A DNA stretch of 64,000 bases from Nemertoderma westbladi (lineage: Eukaryota > Xenacoelomorpha > Nemertodermatida > Nemertodermatidae). The notes beneath the pieces are model-generated. The model was not told the origin of the DNA. It saw nothing but the letters and a program-made list of their open reading frames with translations, and did not search any database. The stretch lies in assembly GCA_032718475.1 (NCBI GenBank), contig JAUCBJ010004099.1, forward strand, positions 1 to 64,000. Direction: 5' to 3'. A program made the position numbers and the translations under genes. Shown in pieces: positions 60,201 through 64,000 of the stretch. How positions within the stretch are numbered: the stretch's first letter is position 1; each line of letters begins with the position of its first letter.

Positions 60201-63200
60201 GCTGTAAGGAGGTGGTTAATATGTAGAGCTCGAACCCAGTAGAGCTGTAAGGAGGTGGTTACTATGTAGAGCTCGAACCCAGTAGCTGTAAGGAGGTGGT
60301 TAATATGTAGAGCTCGAACCCAGTATATAGAGCTGTAAGGAGGTGGTTAATATGTAGAGCTCGAACCCAGTATATAGAGCTGTAAGGAGGTGGTTAATAT
60401 GTAGAAATCGAACCCAGTATATAGAGCTGTAAGGAGGTGGTTAATATGTAGAGCTCGAACCCAGTATATAGAGCTGTAAGGAGGTGGTTACTATGTAGAG
60501 CTCGAACCCAGTATATAGAGCTGTAAGGAGGTGGTTAATATGTAGAGCTCGAACCCAGTATATAGAGCTGTAAGGAGGTGGTTAATATGTAGAGCTCGAA
60601 CCCAGTATATAGAGCTGTAAGGAGGTGGTTACTATGTAGAGCTCGAACCCAGTATATAGAGCTGTAAGGAGGTGGTTAATATGTAGAGCTCGAACCCAGT
60701 ATATAGAGCTGTAAGGAGGTGGTTAATATGTAGAGCTCGAACCTAGTATATAGAGCTGTAAGGAGGTGGTTAATATGTAGAGCTCGAACCCAGTAGAGCT
60801 GTAAGGAGGTGGTTAATATGTAGAGCTCGAACCCAGTATATAGAGCTGTAAGGAGGTGGTTAATATGTAGAGCTCGAACCCAGTATATAGAGCTGTAAGG
60901 AGGTGGTTACTATGTAGAGCTCGAACCCAGTATATAGAGCTGTAAGGAGGTGGTTAATATGTAGAGCTCGAACCCAGTATATAGAGCTGTAAGGAGGTGG
61001 TTACTATGTAGAGCTCGAACCCAGTATATAGAGCTGTAAGGAGGTGGTTAATATGTAGAGCTCGAACCCAGTATATAGAGCTGTAAGGAGGTGGTTACTA
61101 TGTAGAGCTCGAACCCAGTATATAGAGCTGTAAGGAGGTGGTTAATATGTAGAGCTCGAACCCAGTATATAGAGCTGTAAGGAGGTGGTTAATATGTAGA
61201 GCTCGAACCCAGTATATAGAGCTGTAAGGAGGTGGTTAATATGTAGAGCTCGAACCCAGTATATAGAGCTGTAAGGAGGTGGTTAATATGTAGAGCTCGA
61301 ACCTAGTATATAGAGCTGTAAGGAGGTGGTTACTATGTAGAGCTCGAACCCAGTATATAGAGCTGTAAGGAGGTGGTTAATATGTAGAGCTCGAACCCAG
61401 TATATAGAGCTGTAAGGAGGTGGTTAATATGTAGAGCTCGAACCCAGTATATAGAGCTGTAAGGAGGTGGTTAATATGTAGAGCTCGAACCCAGTATATA
61501 GAGCTGTAAGGAGGTGGTTACTATGTAGAGCTCGAACCCAGTATATAGAGCTGTAAGGAGGTGGTTAATATGTAGAGCTCGAACCCAGTATATAGAGCTG
61601 TAAGGAGGTGGTTACTATGTAGAGCTCGAACCCAGTATATAGAGCTGTAAGGAGGTGGTTAATATGTAGAGCTCGAACCCAGTATATAGAGCTGTAAGGA
61701 GGTGGTTAATATGTAGAGCTCGAACCCAGTAGAGCTGTAAGGGGGTGGTTAATATGTAGAGCTCGAACCCAGTAGCTGTAAGGAGGTGGTTACTATGTAG
61801 AGCTCGAACCCAGTATATAGAGCTGTAAGGAGGTGGTTAATATGTAGAGCTCGAACCCAGTATATAGAGCTGTAAGGAGGTGGTTACTATGTAGAGCTCG
61901 AACCCAGTATATAGAGCTGTAAGGAGGTGGTTAATATGTAGAGCTCGAACCCAGTATATAGAGCTGTAAGGAGGTGGTTACTATGTAGAGCTCGAACCCA
62001 GTATATAGAGCTGTAAGGAGGTGGTTAATATGTAGAGCTCGAACCCAGTATATAGAGCTGTAAGGAGGTGGTTAATATGTAGAGCTCGAACCTAGTATAT
62101 AGAGCTGTAAGGAGGTGGTTACTATGTAGAGCTCGAACCCAGTATATAGAGCTGTAAGGAGGTGGTTAATATGTAGAGCTCGAACCCAGTATATAGAGCT
62201 GTAAGGAGGTGGTTACTATGTAGAGCTCGAACCCAGTAGAGCTGTAAGGAGGTGGTTAATATGTAGAGCTCGAAACCAGTATATAGAGCTGTAAGGAGGT
62301 GGTTAATATGTAGAGCTCGAACCCAGTAGCTGTAAGGAGGTGGTTACTATGTAGAGCTCGAACCCAGTATATAGAGCTGTAAGGAGGTGGTTACTATGTA
62401 GAGCTCGAACCCAGTAGAGCTGTAAGGAGGTGGTTACTATGTAGAGCTCGAACCCAGTATATAGAGCTGTAAGGAGGTGGTTAATATGTAGAGCTCGAAC
62501 CCAGTATATAGAGCTGTAAGGAGGTGGTTAATATGTAGAGCTCGAACCCAGTAGAGCTGTAAGGGGGTGGTTAATATGTAGAGCTCGAACCCAGTAGCTG
62601 TAAGGAGGTGGTTACTATGTAGAGCTCGAACCCAGTATATAGAGCTGTAAGGAGGTGGTTAATATGTAGAGCTCGAACCCAGTATATAGAGCTGTAAGGA
62701 GGTGGTTACTATGTAGAGCTCGAACCCAGTATATAGAGCTGTAAGGAGGTGGTTACTATGTAGAGCTCGAACCCAGTATATAGAGCTGTAAGGAGGTGGT
62801 TAATATGTAGAGCTCGAACCTAGTATATAGAGCTGTAAGGAGGTGGTTAATATGTAGAGCTCAAACCCAGTAGAGCTGTAAGGAGGTGGTTAATATGTAG
62901 AGCTCGAACCCAGTATATAGAGCTGTAAGGAGGTGGTTAATATGTAGAGCTCGAACCCAGTATATAGAGCTGTAAGGAGGTGGTTACTATGTAGAGCTCG
63001 AACCCAGTAGAGCTGTAAGGAGGTGGATAATATGTAGAGCTCGAACCCAGTATAGCTGTAAGGAGGTGGTTACTATGTAGAGCTCGAACCCAGTAGCTGT
63101 AAGGAGGTGGTTAATATGTAGAGCTCGAACCCACTATATAGAGCTGTAAGGAGGTGGTTAATATGTAGAGCTCGAACCCAGTATATAGAGCTGTAAAGAG

Positions 63201-64000
63201 GTGGTTAATATGTAGAGCTCAAACCCAGTAGAGCTGTAAGGAGGTGGTTAATATGTAGAGCTCGAACCCAGTATATAGAGCTGTAAGGAGGTGGTTAATA
63301 TGTAGAGCTCGAACCCAGTAGAGCTGTAAGGAGGTGGTTAATATGTAGAGCTCGAACCCAGTATATAGAGCTGTAAGGAGGTGGTTACTATGTAGAGCTC
63401 GAACCCAGTAGCTGTAAGGAGGTGGTTAATATGTAGAGCTCGAACCCAGTAGAGCTGTAAGGAGGTGGTTAATATGTAGAGCTCGAACCCAGTATATAGA
63501 GCTGTAAGGAGGTGGTTACTATGTAGAGCTCGAACCCAGTATATAGAGCTGTAAGGAGGTGGTTAATATGTAGAGCTCGAACCCAGTATATAGAGCTGTA
63601 AGGAGGTGGTTAATATGTGGAGCTCGAACCCAGTAGAGCTGTAAGGAGGTGGTTAATATGTAGAGCTCGAACCCAGTAGAGCTGTAAGGAGGTGGTTACT
63701 ATGTAGAGCTCGAACCCAGTAGAGCTGTAAGGAGGTGGTTACTATGTAGAGCTCGAACCCAGTAGAGCTGTAAAGAGGTGGTTAATATGTAGAGCTCGAA
63801 CCCAGTAGCTGTAAGGAGGTGGTTACTATGTAGAGCTCGAACCCAGTAGAGCTGTAAGGAGGTGGTTAATATGTAGAGCTCGAACCCAGTATACAGAGCT
63901 GTAAGGAGATAGTTACTATGTAGAGCTCGAACCCAGTATATAGAGCTGTAAGGAGGTGGTTAATATGTAGAGCTCGAACCCAGTATATAGACCTGTAAGG
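57183..64000. repeat. 47-bp minisatellite carrying a 3' splice site in each unit (to window end)
   Basis: Units are 47 bp, with 43-bp (tata missing) and about 41-bp variants; about 147 copies are in the window and the array runs off the end. Read on the minus strand, each unit holds a branch-point-like CATATTAAC or CATAGTAAC, a pyrimidine-rich CCACCTCCTTACAG, then CTCTATATACTGGGTTCGAG, which is the first 20 nt of the PH exon. The true exon then diverges with TTCC.... The array therefore spans an intron-exon junction and is not purely intronic. Confidence 0.95.

Overview
This window looks like nuclear DNA from an invertebrate animal, with a lophotrochozoan or similar marine animal as my best guess; the sequence does not fix the species. 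The evidence is a spliced gene with GT-AG introns, non-LTR (LINE) and BEL/Pao retroelement remnants, a tRNA-derived fragment, and no prokaryotic gene organisation. By my estimate more than half of the window (about 37 kb) is minisatellite DNA in 15 or more separate arrays.

The only host gene I can support lies on the minus strand from 57203 to 16071. It is an MRL-family adaptor (MIG-10 / RIAM / lamellipodin), seen as ten exons with consistent splice phases and 1,723 codons before a TAG stop. The first two exons in the window encode the PH domain. The remainder is a long low-complexity, Ser/Gln/Asn-rich and proline-rich tail with EVH1- and SH3-type ligand motifs, expected to act in actin and lamellipodium control. 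The Ras-association domain and the start codon should lie beyond 64000.

Layout by position: 1-640 is AT-rich. 674-1258 is a BEL/Pao remnant cut by a 21-bp array (1268-2502). 3128-4045 and 6175-6392 are LINE fragments, with a foldback element at 4510-5721. 6424-9372 is a 41-bp array. 10731-15315 holds three back-to-back arrays (58, 17 and 39 bp). 16071-27000 holds the last five MRL exons, their introns with LINE and RT remnants, and 65-, 33- and 34-bp arrays. 27006-42442 is a 41-bp array of about 376 units. 43148-44357 is a second foldback element. 44997-57203 holds the first five visible exons with a LINE insertion and 26-, 46-, 21-, 28- and 17-bp arrays. 57183-64000 is a 47-bp array that runs off the window.

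Two patterns stand out. First, at least three intronic arrays have repeat units that contain the exon's own splice junction: the 3' splice site of the PH exon (57-64 kb), the 5' splice site of the next exon (52-55.5 kb) and the 5' splice site of the exon at 26.8-27.0 kb. True exons are therefore bordered by tens to hundreds of near-identical decoy splice sites. Second, four of the five LINE copies whose 3' end is visible have a minisatellite immediately 3' of that end. I regard these as the most unusual things here.
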